DNA from: an uncultured bacterium
GTDB taxonomy: Bacteria; Cyanobacteriota; Vampirovibrionia; Gastranaerophilales; Gastranaerophilaceae
Direction of reading: 5' to 3'
Length of the DNA: 50,625 bases
NCBI GenBank assembly: GCA_902462155.1
Contig: CABQAQ010000012.1
Location: 1 to 50,625, forward strand
Below, in pieces: positions 1 to 8,968 of the stretch. Made by a program: the position numbers and the translations under genes. A model generated the notes under the pieces. That model did not search any database. It was given only the letters and a program-made list of their open reading frames with translations, and was not told where the DNA came from. Position 1 is the first letter of the stretch. Each line of letters begins with the position of its first letter.

Positions 1-1265
1 TCTTCATCGTAGTATATATAGCCATTATTCCAATCCCCATCTATTGCTTCTGCTCTGTTTCCAGCATCTGTCAAATCTATAATTTGTACATCATTATCTA
101 TTATACCGAATCCATTTCTAGGTAGTTGGCTCATTACTTCATTATGATGGGTAATTAGATCTTGCATAGTTCCGGTACTATTAACTTGGTTAAATGGTAT
201 GCTTACATTATAATATACTTTAAAATAGTCAGGATATTTTATTGATTCCATAATATTCCCTGTAACTACTTCTGCTAATAAATTAGGATTTTGTCCAAGA
301 TCTATAACTCTATTTCTAGTTGTTACGCTATTATTTAATACATCATAACTTATATTTCCCCTACTGTCCTGAATCAAATGACTTGTTAATATGCCTTGAT
401 CATCAAAATTTAAATCTTGTTTATAACGACTCCAACCATCAACTTTTTCAAGTATATGAAATGTTTTAGCATTTCGAGTGTTCTCAATGGTAACTATAGG
501 GGGCTGATAAGGATCTTCTACACTCAATTTTGAACCTATTTGACTCTTTCTGTAAGATACCAAACCATTCAATATTTCATAGTTATCATTATGTGCTAAA
601 TTTATTGTTACCTGTCTTTTGGATTTTTCATCCAAAATGTCAAAACACTTAACTTCATGTTCGGCAACAGTAAACTCACTAATTCCAGATAAGAATAAAT
701 GTATATGTCCATTATTTATATCCAACTTTCTGGAAAGAAAATAATTATCTAAAATAGTGTCACCGTCTTCATTTGGTAGTGCATTAAAACATTGTGCTGA
801 TGTAATAGTCGTATTTTTTACAACGTCTTTCAAATATGTTGCCAGATTACCTATATCTTGAAGTCTATTTCTATCAAATACAAAGTGATCCATTTCAGGA
901 TTTGTTAATTTTTCTATATTTTCTGGTAATGGACCATATTCTTGAATGATATTTTGAACAAAATTAGCCATACGTTGATTGTAGTTCTGTACATGATTAT
1001 TAACTTGCATAGCTTGCAAATTTTGTTGTGCTAAGACTTGTAATTGTTGTGCTGGTATTTGTGGTGGTGCAGGTAATGGCCCTAGAACTTGTGCCACTGG
1101 TTGAGCATTGACAGCAACTTGGGCTGCTTGTTGAGCATTTTGTTGTAATGCATTAGCTGCAACTTGTGCCGCTTGTTGTCCTACCGGTCTTACTCTAACC
1201 CGATTTAAATTCTGATTTCCTCCAAATCTATGTCCTTGTCCTTGAAATCTGTTAATGTTATTCAT
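1..1265 (-). CDS. Large lineage-specific protein, 5' part only (runs off left edge)
   Basis: The frame opens at an ATG complementary to 1263-1265 and stays open to the left edge, giving at least 421 residues with no stop. I do not recognise the family. The first 25 residues are Gly/Asn/Arg-rich. Roughly residues 30-85 are rich in Ala-Gln with repeated QQAAQVA-type units. After that the composition becomes that of a folded, beta-rich domain. No signal peptide or membrane segment is visible. A segment around KTFHIL followed by a Leu-Asn-Phe-Asp-Asp strand resembles, by eye, the KTYHIS segment of the 680-residue protein at the other end of the window, so the two may be distant relatives. A weak GGAA lies about 8 bases upstream of the ATG. 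The reading frame is secure; the function is unknown. Confidence 0.8.
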   Translation of the reverse strand, partial: MNNINRFQGQGHRFGGNQNLNRVRVRPVGQQAAQVAANALQQNAQQAAQVAVNAQPVAQVLGPLPAPPQIPAQQLQVLAQQNLQAMQVNNHVQNYNQRMANFVQNIIQEYGPLPENIEKLTNPEMDHFVFDRNRLQDIGNLATYLKDVVKNTTITSAQCFNALPNEDGDTILDNYFLSRKLDINNGHIHLFLSGISEFTVAEHEVKCFDILDEKSKRQVTINLAHNDNYEILNGLVSYRKSQIGSKLSVEDPYQPPIVTIENTRNAKTFHILEKVDGWSRYKQDLNFDDQGILTSHLIQDSRGNISYDVLNNSVTTRNRVIDLGQNPNLLAEVVTGNIMESIKYPDYFKVYYNVSIPFNQVNSTGTMQDLITHHNEVMSQLPRNGFGIIDNDVQIIDLTDAGNRAEAIDGDWNNGYIYYDE

Positions 1266-1386
1266 TTATTTATTCCATTTACTATAGGTATAATATTATA
1301 AATACTACACAAGCATTTTTTTTGCAAGTTACTAACTTTTTATTTTTAACTTTTCTTAATTTTTAAATAAAAGATTAAAATATTAA

Positions 1387-1542
1387 TTATAGATTATTTA
1401 CTATTAAATCTCCCATCTCTGTTATTCTATAACCATTCTGTAAAACTTTCTTTACAAAATTTTCTATTAGTTTATATCCTTCTTCAGAATCAAAACTATA
1501 TTTTAACATCATTGCTACTGATAAAATTGTAGCTATCAGATT
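1387..1542 (-). pseudogene. 3-isopropylmalate dehydrogenase (LeuB) C-terminal fragment
   Basis: Fifty-one codons encode a clear LeuB C-terminus: ATILSVAMMLKYSF matches the helix after the usual AxPxA(T/Q)ILS segment, and TEMGDLIVNNL matches the terminal (T)DEMGDII motif. About 15-20 residues that normally lie between these segments (the RTGD..G region) are missing. No open frame continues upstream, where stops occur in all frames, so the N-terminal ~300 residues are gone. It is a decayed gene, not a functional enzyme. Because the family shares this fold, an origin from a related isocitrate or tartrate dehydrogenase is possible, but the end motif favours LeuB. Confidence 0.75.
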
Positions 1543-1798
1543 CACGCTCTTCTTATAGTATCAACTTTTTTATTACTTAAGATTTTAATGTAGAAGAATT
1601 TATTAACCTATAAAATATTACAGTCGAATGGAAATTGATAAATAAACGCAAAGATTTTTTATCCATAGTAATGTTTTTGAGATATTAATTTTTCTAGTAG
1701 TTAATTATTTTTCAAATTTTTTTAAGCATTTTGTATTCCACCTAAATTATCAATTTTGAATATTTCTATTAGTTGTTTATTTCTTAATATGAAACAAT
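1543..1798. other. Non-coding stretch with no recognisable gene
   Basis: Stops are frequent in all six frames. On the minus strand there are short open pieces (for example one reading QFPFDC), which may be further remnants of the same decayed region, but no family could be recognised. Together with the flanking pseudogenes it forms about 1 kb without an intact gene. Confidence 0.5.
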
Positions 1799-2247
1799 TT
1801 AATATTGATATAATTTCATATACAATAATGGATAAGGGTTACCTTGCTCATCCATTGGAGTTTTTCTGTAGACTTGAAATCCATTGTTTTCGTAAAATTT
1901 GCGTGCATTTGGATTCTGTTCATTAACAGTCAATTCATTTATGGAATATTTTTTATTCCATATTGAATTAACTTTGTACCAAACCCCTTCCCTATTTCAC
2001 TAGCTGTTACAAACAGCATTTCTAGTTTATGGTTCTCAATTCCCATAAAGGCAACAATATTATTAGCATCATTTTTGATAACTACTAGATAGGAAATTTC
2101 TTTTAATGCTTTATCAACATAAGATTTAATATTTTATATTTCTGAATTCGATAAAAATAAATGCGTTGCTCTTACAGAACTTTCCCAAATCTCGATTAAT
2201 TCTTCTATAAAATTATAACTTCTTTTAGTTTTAGGAATATCTATCAT
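1799..2247 (-). pseudogene. GNAT-family N-acetyltransferase, disrupted
   Basis: The minus strand from the ATG at 2247 encodes a GNAT acetyltransferase: an N-terminal IEELIEIWESSVRATH helix, a central VVIKNDANNIVAFMGI strand pair, the acetyl-CoA loop in the form EIGKGFGTKLI (consensus Q/RxxGxG/A), and a C-terminal NEQNPNARKFYENNGF helix-strand typical of the family. Two lesions break it. An in-frame TAA lies at 2134-2136 (codon 38), and a frameshift lies near 1945-1955, at a run of six Ts, after which the C-terminal third continues in another frame to a TAA at 1799-1801. Both lesions would have to be sequencing errors for the gene to be intact. Confidence 0.85.
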
Positions 2248-2299
2248 CTCGATAAACTCTGTTTGGGTAATAAAAATATTATTATACTATAATAAAGTT

Positions 2300-2313
2300 T
2301 TAATTTTTGTAAA
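2300..2313. promoter_or_regulatory. TTAATTTTTGTAAA motif copy
   Basis: Exact copy of a 14-base motif also found at 46551-46564, 46657-46670 and, inverted, 47380-47393. Here it lies between the thioredoxin gene and the GNAT pseudogene, about 55 bases upstream of the latter's start. What binds it, if anything, is unknown. Confidence 0.4.
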
Positions 2314-2338
2314 ATTATGATAAAAATTATTTATAGAG

Positions 2339-2635
2339 TTATATATATTTAAGAATAATATTCATAATATCAAATTTCGAATGAAGACCGGAAAACCTAT
2401 CTATTTCTTTTCCATCCTTAAATAAAATAAATGATGGATATGAATTGATTCTATATTTTGCAATAAGATCACTAGATAGATCACTATTAACTTGTCCTAT
2501 CCATATTTTATCCATTTCTTCTAGTATAGGTGCTTGCTTATGACAGTAACCACACCAAGGAGCAAAAAATTCTACAAGTTTTAGTCCGGTTTTTATTTCA
2601 GTTACAAAATTATTTTTGTCAAGTATTTTAATCAT
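2339..2635 (-). CDS. Thioredoxin family protein
   Basis: A 98-residue single thioredoxin fold, slightly shorter than classical thioredoxins (about 105). It would carry out dithiol-disulfide exchange in the cytoplasm. The active site is APWCGYC with Cys28 and Cys31, and the cis-proline loop is SYP (Pro67). CGYC replaces the canonical CGPC, which usually shifts the redox potential towards a more oxidising value; this is general knowledge, not measured here. There is no signal peptide. The gene follows the small membrane protein gene on the same strand with a 28-base gap and may be cotranscribed with it. The ribosome-binding site is a weak AGGATA. Confidence 0.9.
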   Translation of the reverse strand: MIKILDKNNFVTEIKTGLKLVEFFAPWCGYCHKQAPILEEMDKIWIGQVNSDLSSDLIAKYRINSYPSFILFKDGKEIDRFSGLHSKFDIMNIILKYI

Positions 2636-2663
2636 TTATATTTTATCCTTCTATATTTTTGTC

Positions 2664-2996
2664 TTAATCTCTATTTAAAAGTGCACTTAAAATTGATAAT
2701 AATAAAGAACCTAAAAAAGCACTCCAGAAATTATTAATTTCAAATCCTGGGGTTAAATAAGCTGTAAGCATTAATAATAACGCATTTATAATAAAAGAAA
2801 AAAGCCCTAAAGTAATTAAATTTATAGGCAAAGTGATAAGAACTAAAAGAGGCTTTAAAAAAATGTTAATTAAAGTAATTACAACAGTAACTAAAAGAGC
2901 TGTTTTGAAACCTGCTATTTCAATCCCTGGAATTAACCATCCTACAAACATAATTATAAGAGCAAATGCTACCCATTTTAATAACATATTTATCAT
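2664..2996 (-). CDS. Phage holin family 4-like small membrane protein
   Basis: A 110-residue, almost entirely hydrophobic protein with four predicted transmembrane helices (about 5-24, 28-48, 54-76 and 86-106). It fits the DUF/phage holin superfamily IV (PF04020) typical of chromosomal YvlD-like proteins: helix 1 is followed by LIPGIEI, and the middle carries NIFLKPLLVLITLPIN. Despite the family name, chromosomal members are not known to be phage lysis genes and their function is unsettled. A good AAGGAG lies upstream of the chosen ATG. Nothing around it suggests a prophage. Confidence 0.85.
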   Translation of the reverse strand: MINMLLKWVAFALIIMFVGWLIPGIEIAGFKTALLVTVVITLINIFLKPLLVLITLPINLITLGLFSFIINALLLMLTAYLTPGFEINNFWSAFLGSLLLSILSALLNRD

Positions 2997-3106
2997 AAAA
3001 ATCTCCTTTTTTGTTTAGTTATTAATAATATATATAATCATTTCATTATTTTTAAGTATACATACTGACAATATTATAAGATAATTATTTTATTTATATT
3101 TCTATA

Positions 3107-3135
3107 TTGAGCCTTAGATATATTTCTGTTAAAAT
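3107..3135 (+). promoter_or_regulatory. Sigma70-type promoter for the EndoQ-UvrD gene
   Basis: TTGAGC (3107-3112), a 17-base spacer, then TAAAAT (3130-3135) preceded by TGT, giving an extended -10. The -10 overlaps a short inverted repeat (CTGTTAA, two bases, TTAACAG at 3126-3141) that could serve as an operator. Confidence 0.5.
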
Positions 3136-3161
3136 TAACAGATAATTAAAAGAGGTATTAA

Positions 3162-6125
3162 ATGTTTTTTTATGCAGATCTTCATATACATTCAAAGTAT
3201 TCAAGGGCAACAAGTAAAAGTTGCAATTTAGAAGAACTGGCTATTTGGGCACAAAAAAAAGGATTAAGTATAATTTCTACTGGTGATTTTACTCATCCTG
3301 CTTGGTTTAATGAAATAAAAGAAAAGCTTGTCCCTGCAGGAAATGGTGTTTTTAGGTTAAGACCAGATATAGAAAATAGAATTTTTAAAAATATAGATAA
3401 AAAAAATATTGTAAAATTTTTATTATCTGTTGAAATTTCAACTATTTATAAAAAATGGGATAAAACACGTAAAGTTCATCACGTGGTTTTTTCTCCGAGT
3501 ATTGAAAAAGCTGAAATTTTTAGAAATAGATTAGACTCAATTGGTAATATTAAATCAGATGGACGACCTATTTTAGGTTTGGATTCAAGAGATCTGTTAG
3601 AAATTACTCTGGAATCATCAGAAGATGCTTATATAATACCGGCTCATATCTGGACCCCTTGGTTTTCTGCATTAGGATCTAAATCAGGATTTAATAGTAT
3701 ACAGGATTGTTATGGGGATCTTGCTAATCATATTTTTGCTGTGGAAACAGGGTTATCATCAGATCCTCAGATGAACTGGAGAGTTTCAAGCCTTGATAAA
3801 TATAGGCTTGTTTCTAATTCAGATGCACATTCACCTTCAAAGCTTGCTCGTGAAGCTACTGTATTTGATACTGATACGGATTACTTTTCTATTATGAATG
3901 CTTTGAAAACAGGTCAAGGTTATATAGGTACTGTAGAATTCTTTCCGGAAGAGGGAAAGTATCACGAAGATGGTCATAGAAAATGTAATATATGTTTAAC
4001 TCCGGAAGAAACAATAAAGTTAAATGGTATATGTCCTGTCTGTAATAAACCATTAACTATAGGTGTTCTATATAGAGTTAATGAGTTGGCTGATAAAAAA
4101 GAAATGGATTTTTCACCACCTTCTACAGCCGGTAAAACTTTTAGCCTTGTTCCTTTAGCTGAAATTTTGTCAGAAGTTATGCAGGTAGGTCCCAATAGTA
4201 AGTCTGTATGTTCAGCATATGAAAATTTGATTGAAAAATTAGGCTCAGAATTATCCATTCTACAAGATGTTCCAATAGATGATATATCAAAAGCATTTTC
4301 TCCTATATTAGCAGAAGGCATTTCAAGACTCCGAGAAGGTAAGGTAATAAAAAAAGCAGGTTATGATGGAGAGTATGGGGTAATAAAATTATTTCAAGAA
4401 GATGAGCTTGTAAAAAAAAAGTATATTAATTTATCACTAGGTTTACCTAAAATTCAAAATAAAACTTCTTGTAAATCAATAACTGATAATAGATCTTCTA
4501 TAATTAATAAATTCGATGATTTATCAAAAGATATAAATAAAGATAAAATAAATATTAACGAAAAAGTTGCCTCTAGTCTTGATGAATATCAAGAATCTGC
4601 GATTAAAAATTCAAGTAAAAAGCTTTTAATAGTGGCTGGTCCAGGATCCGGTAAAACAACTGTACTTACAAGACGTATTGCTTATATGATTTCTGAAAAA
4701 AATATTTTACCTGAAAATTGTCTTGCAATAACCTTTACCAAAAAAGCTGCTCAAGAAATGCGTGATAGACTTAGACTATTATTAAATCAAAAATATGATC
4801 TTATAAATATTCATACTTTTCATTCTTTATGTTTTTCTATTCTGAAAAAAAATGCAAATAAAGTATCACTTAACGGTGATTTTAAAGTCATAAGTCCTCA
4901 AGAGAAATCTTTGTATAAAGAAAAAGGTATATCTCTTGAAAATAAGCTCGAATTTGATGATCTGATAAAATACACACTAAAACTTTTTAATCAAAATCCT
5001 GATATAGTTAAGTCCTATCAAGATCTATTTAAATATATATCTGTAGATGAGTATCAAGATATTGATGAAAATCAATATAATTTAATTAAATTTTTAGCCA
5101 ATAAAAATTCGGATTTATGTGCTATTGGAGATCCGAATCAAGCAATTTATGGTTTTAGAGGTGGGGATTCTAAATTTTTTAATAGCTTCTCTATTGATTA
5201 TCCCAATGCCCAGATAATTAATTTGAAGAATAATTATAGATCAACAAATACAATTGTAAATGCCTCAAATCAAATGATTAATTCTTTTAATATAATTTCA
5301 AAATATGATAAACCTCACGATCTTATTAATATTCATACAGCAGCTACGGATAAAGCAGAGGCACAATTTATTATAAGTAGCATAGAAAATTTAATAGGTG
5401 GACATAGCTTTTTTTCTATAGATTCAAAAAGATCTTCCGGCGAAGAATCAAATTATTCGTTTGGTGATTTTGCTATTTTGTATAGATCATCTTCTCAATT
5501 AAAAGTTCTAATAGAAGCATTGGAACAATCCGGTATGCCTTTTGCAAAATTATCAAATGATTTATTATGTGATAAAAAATCTGTCCGTAATTTATTGAGT
5601 AAATTATCAGATGATAAACCTTTAATAGATCAGTTATCCGAACTTGCTCTAGAATTTTCGGAAGATATTGATGATTATATTTTGAAATATCTATTGAATC
5701 TTTCAAAGTCGTTTATTTCAAAAGAAGACTTTATTCATCAAGTATCTCTTTTATCAGAAATAGATACTCTGGATAAGAGAGCAGATAGAATTTCATTAAT
5801 GACACTACATGCCTCTAAGGGATTAGAATTTAATTGTGTATTTATAGTAGGATTAGAAAATGGTATACTGCCATCATACTTAGCAAAAGAAGCAAAAGAA
5901 ATTGAAGAAGAAAAAAGACTTTTATATGTAGGTATGACAAGAGCAAAACAAAAATTATTTTTAACACGTGCTATTAAACGCAAAGTTTATGGTAGTTTGA
6001 AAAATCAGGAAATATCACCATTCTTAGCAAAAATAGAACAAGATCTTTTAACTTTGACTACTTTTAAAAATAAAACCCAAGTAAAAGATAAAGCTAATTC
6101 TAGTCAGCTTACATTATTTAAATAA
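3162..6125 (+). CDS. Endonuclease Q-like PHP nuclease fused to UvrD/Rep helicase
   Basis: A 987-residue two-part DNA repair protein. Residues 1-410 match the endonuclease Q family: a PHP domain with metal ligands in DLHIHS (Asp6, His8, His10), GDFTHP (Asp42, His45), Glu91, His106/His107, PAHIWTPW (His162) and SNSDAHS (Asp221, His223), then a four-cysteine zinc site (Cys275, Cys278, Cys291, Cys294). EndoQ nicks DNA 5' of deaminated bases and abasic sites. Residues 470-960 are a superfamily 1A helicase: Walker A GPGSGKTT (493-500), DEYQD (629-633), GDPNQAIYGFRGG, NNYRST, LMTLHASKGLEF (879-890) and LLYVGMTRAK (920-929). The C-terminus is SSQLTLFK, containing QLTLF (982-986), which fits the bacterial sliding-clamp-binding consensus. 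The start has AGAGG eight bases upstream. All catalytic motifs look intact; the substrate is inferred from the family. Confidence 0.9.
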   Translation: MFFYADLHIHSKYSRATSKSCNLEELAIWAQKKGLSIISTGDFTHPAWFNEIKEKLVPAGNGVFRLRPDIENRIFKNIDKKNIVKFLLSVEISTIYKKWDKTRKVHHVVFSPSIEKAEIFRNRLDSIGNIKSDGRPILGLDSRDLLEITLESSEDAYIIPAHIWTPWFSALGSKSGFNSIQDCYGDLANHIFAVETGLSSDPQMNWRVSSLDKYRLVSNSDAHSPSKLAREATVFDTDTDYFSIMNALKTGQGYIGTVEFFPEEGKYHEDGHRKCNICLTPEETIKLNGICPVCNKPLTIGVLYRVNELADKKEMDFSPPSTAGKTFSLVPLAEILSEVMQVGPNSKSVCSAYENLIEKLGSELSILQDVPIDDISKAFSPILAEGISRLREGKVIKKAGYDGEYGVIKLFQEDELVKKKYINLSLGLPKIQNKTSCKSITDNRSSIINKFDDLSKDINKDKININEKVASSLDEYQESAIKNSSKKLLIVAGPGSGKTTVLTRRIAYMISEKNILPENCLAITFTKKAAQEMRDRLRLLLNQKYDLINIHTFHSLCFSILKKNANKVSLNGDFKVISPQEKSLYKEKGISLENKLEFDDLIKYTLKLFNQNPDIVKSYQDLFKYISVDEYQDIDENQYNLIKFLANKNSDLCAIGDPNQAIYGFRGGDSKFFNSFSIDYPNAQIINLKNNYRSTNTIVNASNQMINSFNIISKYDKPHDLINIHTAATDKAEAQFIISSIENLIGGHSFFSIDSKRSSGEESNYSFGDFAILYRSSSQLKVLIEALEQSGMPFAKLSNDLLCDKKSVRNLLSKLSDDKPLIDQLSELALEFSEDIDDYILKYLLNLSKSFISKEDFIHQVSLLSEIDTLDKRADRISLMTLHASKGLEFNCVFIVGLENGILPSYLAKEAKEIEEEKRLLYVGMTRAKQKLFLTRAIKRKVYGSLKNQEISPFLAKIEQDLLTLTTFKNKTQVKDKANSSQLTLFK

Positions 6126-6135
6126 ATTATTTTAG

Positions 6136-8907
6136 TTATTTTATCTTTTTAAGTGAAGATATAAAATTATTATGTTCTAAATCACCATCAACTTTTGTTA
6201 AAAATATTTGACAATCTTTTTCATCAGCATCTATGGATGGAATCTGTGATAGTTCGGAAGAATAGTAATCAAATTCATTTCGACTACTTAACGGTATTCT
6301 ATGAGCTAAACTATTTAGTGAAATATTCCTTAAAAAGCCTCCAAACCCTTTATTCTTATTGCTGAATTTTGTATATATTCTTAGAATTGTATCACTATTT
6401 TCAATATTATAACAACCTACTATATAACTTGCTAATTGTGGAGAAGAAGATCTGATTTTTAATAATTCTACAAAATTATTTTTAATAAAAAGTTCACCTT
6501 GAATCTTATCAAAGTTTCCTTCTGGTAGGTTTACAATATCAGAAATTATAGATGGACTTATCATTACAAATGGATTTCTGAATAATGCTGCAAGCTTTAA
6601 TATATACTCAACTAAGCCTATCTTTTGAATCTGGCCATTCTTTACTAAAAATTTTATTGTACCATTAAGCTTTAAGTTCTCATCTGTATTTAATTCGATT
6701 AAACCACTTGCTTTACCTGATATTTCTCTTCTTAAGTTTAATAATGAACTTGACATTATATCAGAATTTACATCTTTTATTCCTAATCTTATATTATATT
6801 TATGTTTTTTTAAATCACAAAAAACTTTTAATGTTGAAATACCTTCCGCTATATTAAATTTATTTGATTTTATTTCCAAAATATTATTTTTATTTAAAGT
6901 TAAACTTGCTTCAAGATTGCCAAAATTAATATCTTGATATTTCCCTTCATTTAGCCTTAATATACATCTTTCTATAATTAAATTATTTACATCAAATGTA
7001 ACATTATTATTATCTGTGTCATTATTTTCAATATTGTTGTTTATATTACTTTTTTGATTTACAGAAGAGGTATTTTGTTCATTAAATGATTTTAATAATC
7101 TATCAATATCAATATTATCTATTTTAAAATTTACATCTTTTATAATAATAGGATATTTTATTTCATTTGTTATACTTCCATTAAAATCATATTTGGATCT
7201 TTTATAACGTCCATCAGCTATTATATTTATTAATTTAGAATTATATGTATTTATTTTGGCATTTTTTATATATAAACGCTGTTTAGGTATACGTATACCG
7301 TAAGCTTCCATATTACCTTTTATAACAGGGAATTGATTTTTATTAATAAATCCTAAATTCCCTTGAAATTTTCCACCTTTAAAAACTTTTTGTCCTATAA
7401 ATACATTTAAAAATTCGCTTGGCAATGGGTTTGGTATATTGAAACTGAAATCATTTATATATGGTATAGGATCAGAACAATCAATATTACCATTAAGGAT
7501 CATAACGGGTTTTACTTTTACACCTTTTTTTAATTCTTCTGCTATGTAATAGTTAATATTTTTTATATTAAGTATATTATTTTCAAAATGAAGATCAGCT
7601 TTTAAAGCTCGATCATAACCTTTTGGTGAAAAAGATGATTTTTCAATTAAGATATCATCCCCCTTTGCAACTTTTGACATCATTATAATATCAATCTTGT
7701 TATAGATTGAATTTATAATAATTTTAGCTGGAGCTTTGCCTATCATTTCCATTTGAGTATTTATCATTTTCGATAAATAATTTTTTGTAAAATCATTTGT
7801 TATAAATGTTTTAATAGTTAAATTTGTATCACAAGATTTTGCATAATCTTTAATTACTCCATTTAAAGTTGCTTTATTTATTTTTTTAGATCCATAATAT
7901 CCGTAAAAATTTTCTAAAATTATATCATTTGTTGATATTAATAATTTACCTTTATTAACAATAATAGGTAAATTATTTAATGGAATGATTTTTAAGTAGC
8001 CTTTATTTAAATTAACAATTCCATTTAGGTTATTTTTTGTTAAATTTATATTAAAATCAAAATCACCTTTAATATCACTAAAAAATAAAAGTATATCACT
8101 GCCGTTATTTATTATTATATTTGAATTAACAATATCAACGATATCTTCAATTTTAAAATTTTTCGATATAAGATCAATATTTACTCCATTTTTCTTTGAG
8201 GCATTTGCATTAATATGTACGTTTGAATTATTTATATTCAAAATACAATCATTCATATAGATATGTTTATTTTTTAGAACAACTTTATTTTTATCATTTA
8301 TTGAAAAATGAATCGATTTATTATTTTTTTTAATAAAAGTGTCGATATCAAAATGCAAAAATCGTTCTTTTTTCTTTGTATTATCTATATTAAAATCATT
8401 AATCTTTAAATTTACATTATATCCTGATTCAATTTCGTATAGAATAAGACTTCTTTTTAATGATAGAACCGAGTTATAAAAATCAAGTTCTATGTTAGGT
8501 TTCTTTTTCGTATCTTTTTGTTGCTCCGGAAATAATTTCATAAGTTTATTTACATCAGCAAATATATAATCAGTTTCAAATCTATCAATAATTATCTTAT
8601 TTTTTAATAGATTTTTCATTGATATTTTTGTATTTAAATTTTCAATAGAAAATATTGAATTATTATTTTTTAAAATAATTAATTTATCAAGTTTAAAAGA
8701 AATATTTGGAGTAAAACCAGTTTTTAAGCAAGGTTTTTTAATGATGATTTCATAATCAGAATGTTTTTTCAGATTATTTTCTATATATGATATTACTTTT
8801 GTGTTTGAAATACAGATGGGTAATATTTTGATATAAAATATGATTAAAAAAATAAAAAACAGTATAATAAATGATGTAATAAAAATTAGAAGTCTATTTT
8901 TTCTCAT
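6136..8907 (-). CDS. Large AsmA-like envelope protein
   Basis: A 923-residue protein with one N-terminal membrane helix (about residues 6-29) preceded by MRKNR, so it is anchored in the inner membrane with a long periplasmic part. The body is beta-rich with regularly spaced Ile/Asn/Lys strands, as in AsmA/TamB-type proteins. The last ~250 residues carry the most conserved AsmA-like pattern: LNGTIKFLVKNGQIQKIGL, then a helical segment and LPEGNFDKIQGELFIKNN. AsmA/TamB family proteins are linked to lipid transport between the membranes; transfer of that role here is by family only. The gene converges on the EndoQ-UvrD gene with a 10-base gap and is divergent from the WG-repeat gene. AAGGAA precedes the ATG. 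Confidence 0.75.
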   Translation of the reverse strand: MRKNRLLIFITSFIILFFIFLIIFYIKILPICISNTKVISYIENNLKKHSDYEIIIKKPCLKTGFTPNISFKLDKLIILKNNNSIFSIENLNTKISMKNLLKNKIIIDRFETDYIFADVNKLMKLFPEQQKDTKKKPNIELDFYNSVLSLKRSLILYEIESGYNVNLKINDFNIDNTKKKERFLHFDIDTFIKKNNKSIHFSINDKNKVVLKNKHIYMNDCILNINNSNVHINANASKKNGVNIDLISKNFKIEDIVDIVNSNIIINNGSDILLFFSDIKGDFDFNINLTKNNLNGIVNLNKGYLKIIPLNNLPIIVNKGKLLISTNDIILENFYGYYGSKKINKATLNGVIKDYAKSCDTNLTIKTFITNDFTKNYLSKMINTQMEMIGKAPAKIIINSIYNKIDIIMMSKVAKGDDILIEKSSFSPKGYDRALKADLHFENNILNIKNINYYIAEELKKGVKVKPVMILNGNIDCSDPIPYINDFSFNIPNPLPSEFLNVFIGQKVFKGGKFQGNLGFINKNQFPVIKGNMEAYGIRIPKQRLYIKNAKINTYNSKLINIIADGRYKRSKYDFNGSITNEIKYPIIIKDVNFKIDNIDIDRLLKSFNEQNTSSVNQKSNINNNIENNDTDNNNVTFDVNNLIIERCILRLNEGKYQDINFGNLEASLTLNKNNILEIKSNKFNIAEGISTLKVFCDLKKHKYNIRLGIKDVNSDIMSSSLLNLRREISGKASGLIELNTDENLKLNGTIKFLVKNGQIQKIGLVEYILKLAALFRNPFVMISPSIISDIVNLPEGNFDKIQGELFIKNNFVELLKIRSSSPQLASYIVGCYNIENSDTILRIYTKFSNKNKGFGGFLRNISLNSLAHRIPLSSRNEFDYYSSELSQIPSIDADEKDCQIFLTKVDGDLEHNNFISSLKKIK

Positions 8908-8968
8908 TAAAAATTCCTTATACTCTCAAAGAAATTATAGCATAATAAATTTATGTTATTATAGAATT

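Noticed and set aside
2664..2996. Holin-family hit as a sign of prophage.
   Set aside because: The family is mostly chromosomal and no phage genes, integrase or attachment sites are nearby.
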